Positions 63,898-64,000 of a stretch of DNA of 64,000 nt are shown one piece after another. Under the pieces are notes generated by a model. The model made no database searches and was not told the DNA's origin. It saw only the letters and a program-made list of their open reading frames with translations. The position numbers and the translations under genes are program-made. Each line of letters opens with the position of its first letter. Position 1 is the first letter of the stretch. Source of the DNA: JAAELZ01 sp965237485 (lineage in GTDB: Bacteria > Pseudomonadota > Gammaproteobacteria > Arenicellales > Poriferihabitantaceae); the NCBI GenBank assembly GCA_965237485.1, contig CBDEFQ010000009.1, positions 682,001 through 746,000 of the forward strand, read 5' to 3'.

Positions 63898-64000
63898 GCG
63901 CAATGTTGTTAGCCTAAAACAGGATCAATATGTTAAATTACAGCCTTTAGTGTAAGGCCTTAAACTTAAGGCTGCTTACAATCAGGTCGATTACGCGCAA

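Overview
The window looks like a chromosomal segment of a gammaproteobacterium. The basis is a nuo operon with separate nuoC and nuoD, a YbiT-type ABC-F protein, a one-chain SdaA, an 810-residue FadE, a YceF-type Maf protein next to tRNA-Arg, and the gatCAB set. The lineage cannot be fixed further. A hydrolase of the ectoine-hydrolase type hints at a marine or salt-exposed life. Insertion sequences (IS) are very abundant, and many non-essential genes are broken, as in a genome undergoing IS expansion and gene decay.

Layout. 1-9930: complex I operon nuoA to nuoL on the minus strand (nuoL cut by the window edge). 9996-12419: a large methyltransferase / kinase-like / coiled-coil protein resembling the WbdD type. 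12491-18837: three IS elements around a thioredoxin-like gene without a start codon and an outer-membrane barrel protein with a DUF4329-like C-terminus. 18903-26443: intact core genes: ybiT, sdaA, a moxR / DUF58 / transglutaminase (TgpA-type) operon and a DUF1289 gene. 26551-34812: a decayed block with a frameshifted OmpA-type lipoprotein, a frameshifted periplasmic binding protein, and a hybrid sensor kinase broken by frameshifts, an IS256-type element and an rve-type IS that itself carries an IS4-type element. 34841-37273: fadE.

37377-50023 is the most unusual part. It holds a truncated integron integrase gene, several attC-like sites, small cassettes, and a 2.3-kb unit (tyrosine recombinase plus IS91-type HUH transposase) present twice as an almost perfect direct repeat 8 kb apart. 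The unit ends exactly at attC-like core sequences on both sides. Between the copies lies a pile of IS pieces (IS4, IS5, IS256, IS110 and IS3 types).

50311-54763: a secreted metallo-beta-lactamase-fold protein, a GAF-LuxR regulator with about 25 copies of a 7-bp repeat just upstream, a comM remnant and a helix-turn-helix gene split by another IS4-type element. 54825-59875: a CocE/NonD hydrolase, the remains of an aldehyde ferredoxin oxidoreductase operon whose catalytic gene is gone, moeB and an M24-family hydrolase. 59888-63842: maf, tRNA-Arg(TCG) and gatCAB.

The core genes cover respiration, beta-oxidation, serine breakdown and Gln/Asn-tRNA amidation. The accessory blocks record repeated IS insertion, nested insertion, deletion between elements and capture of integron cassettes.
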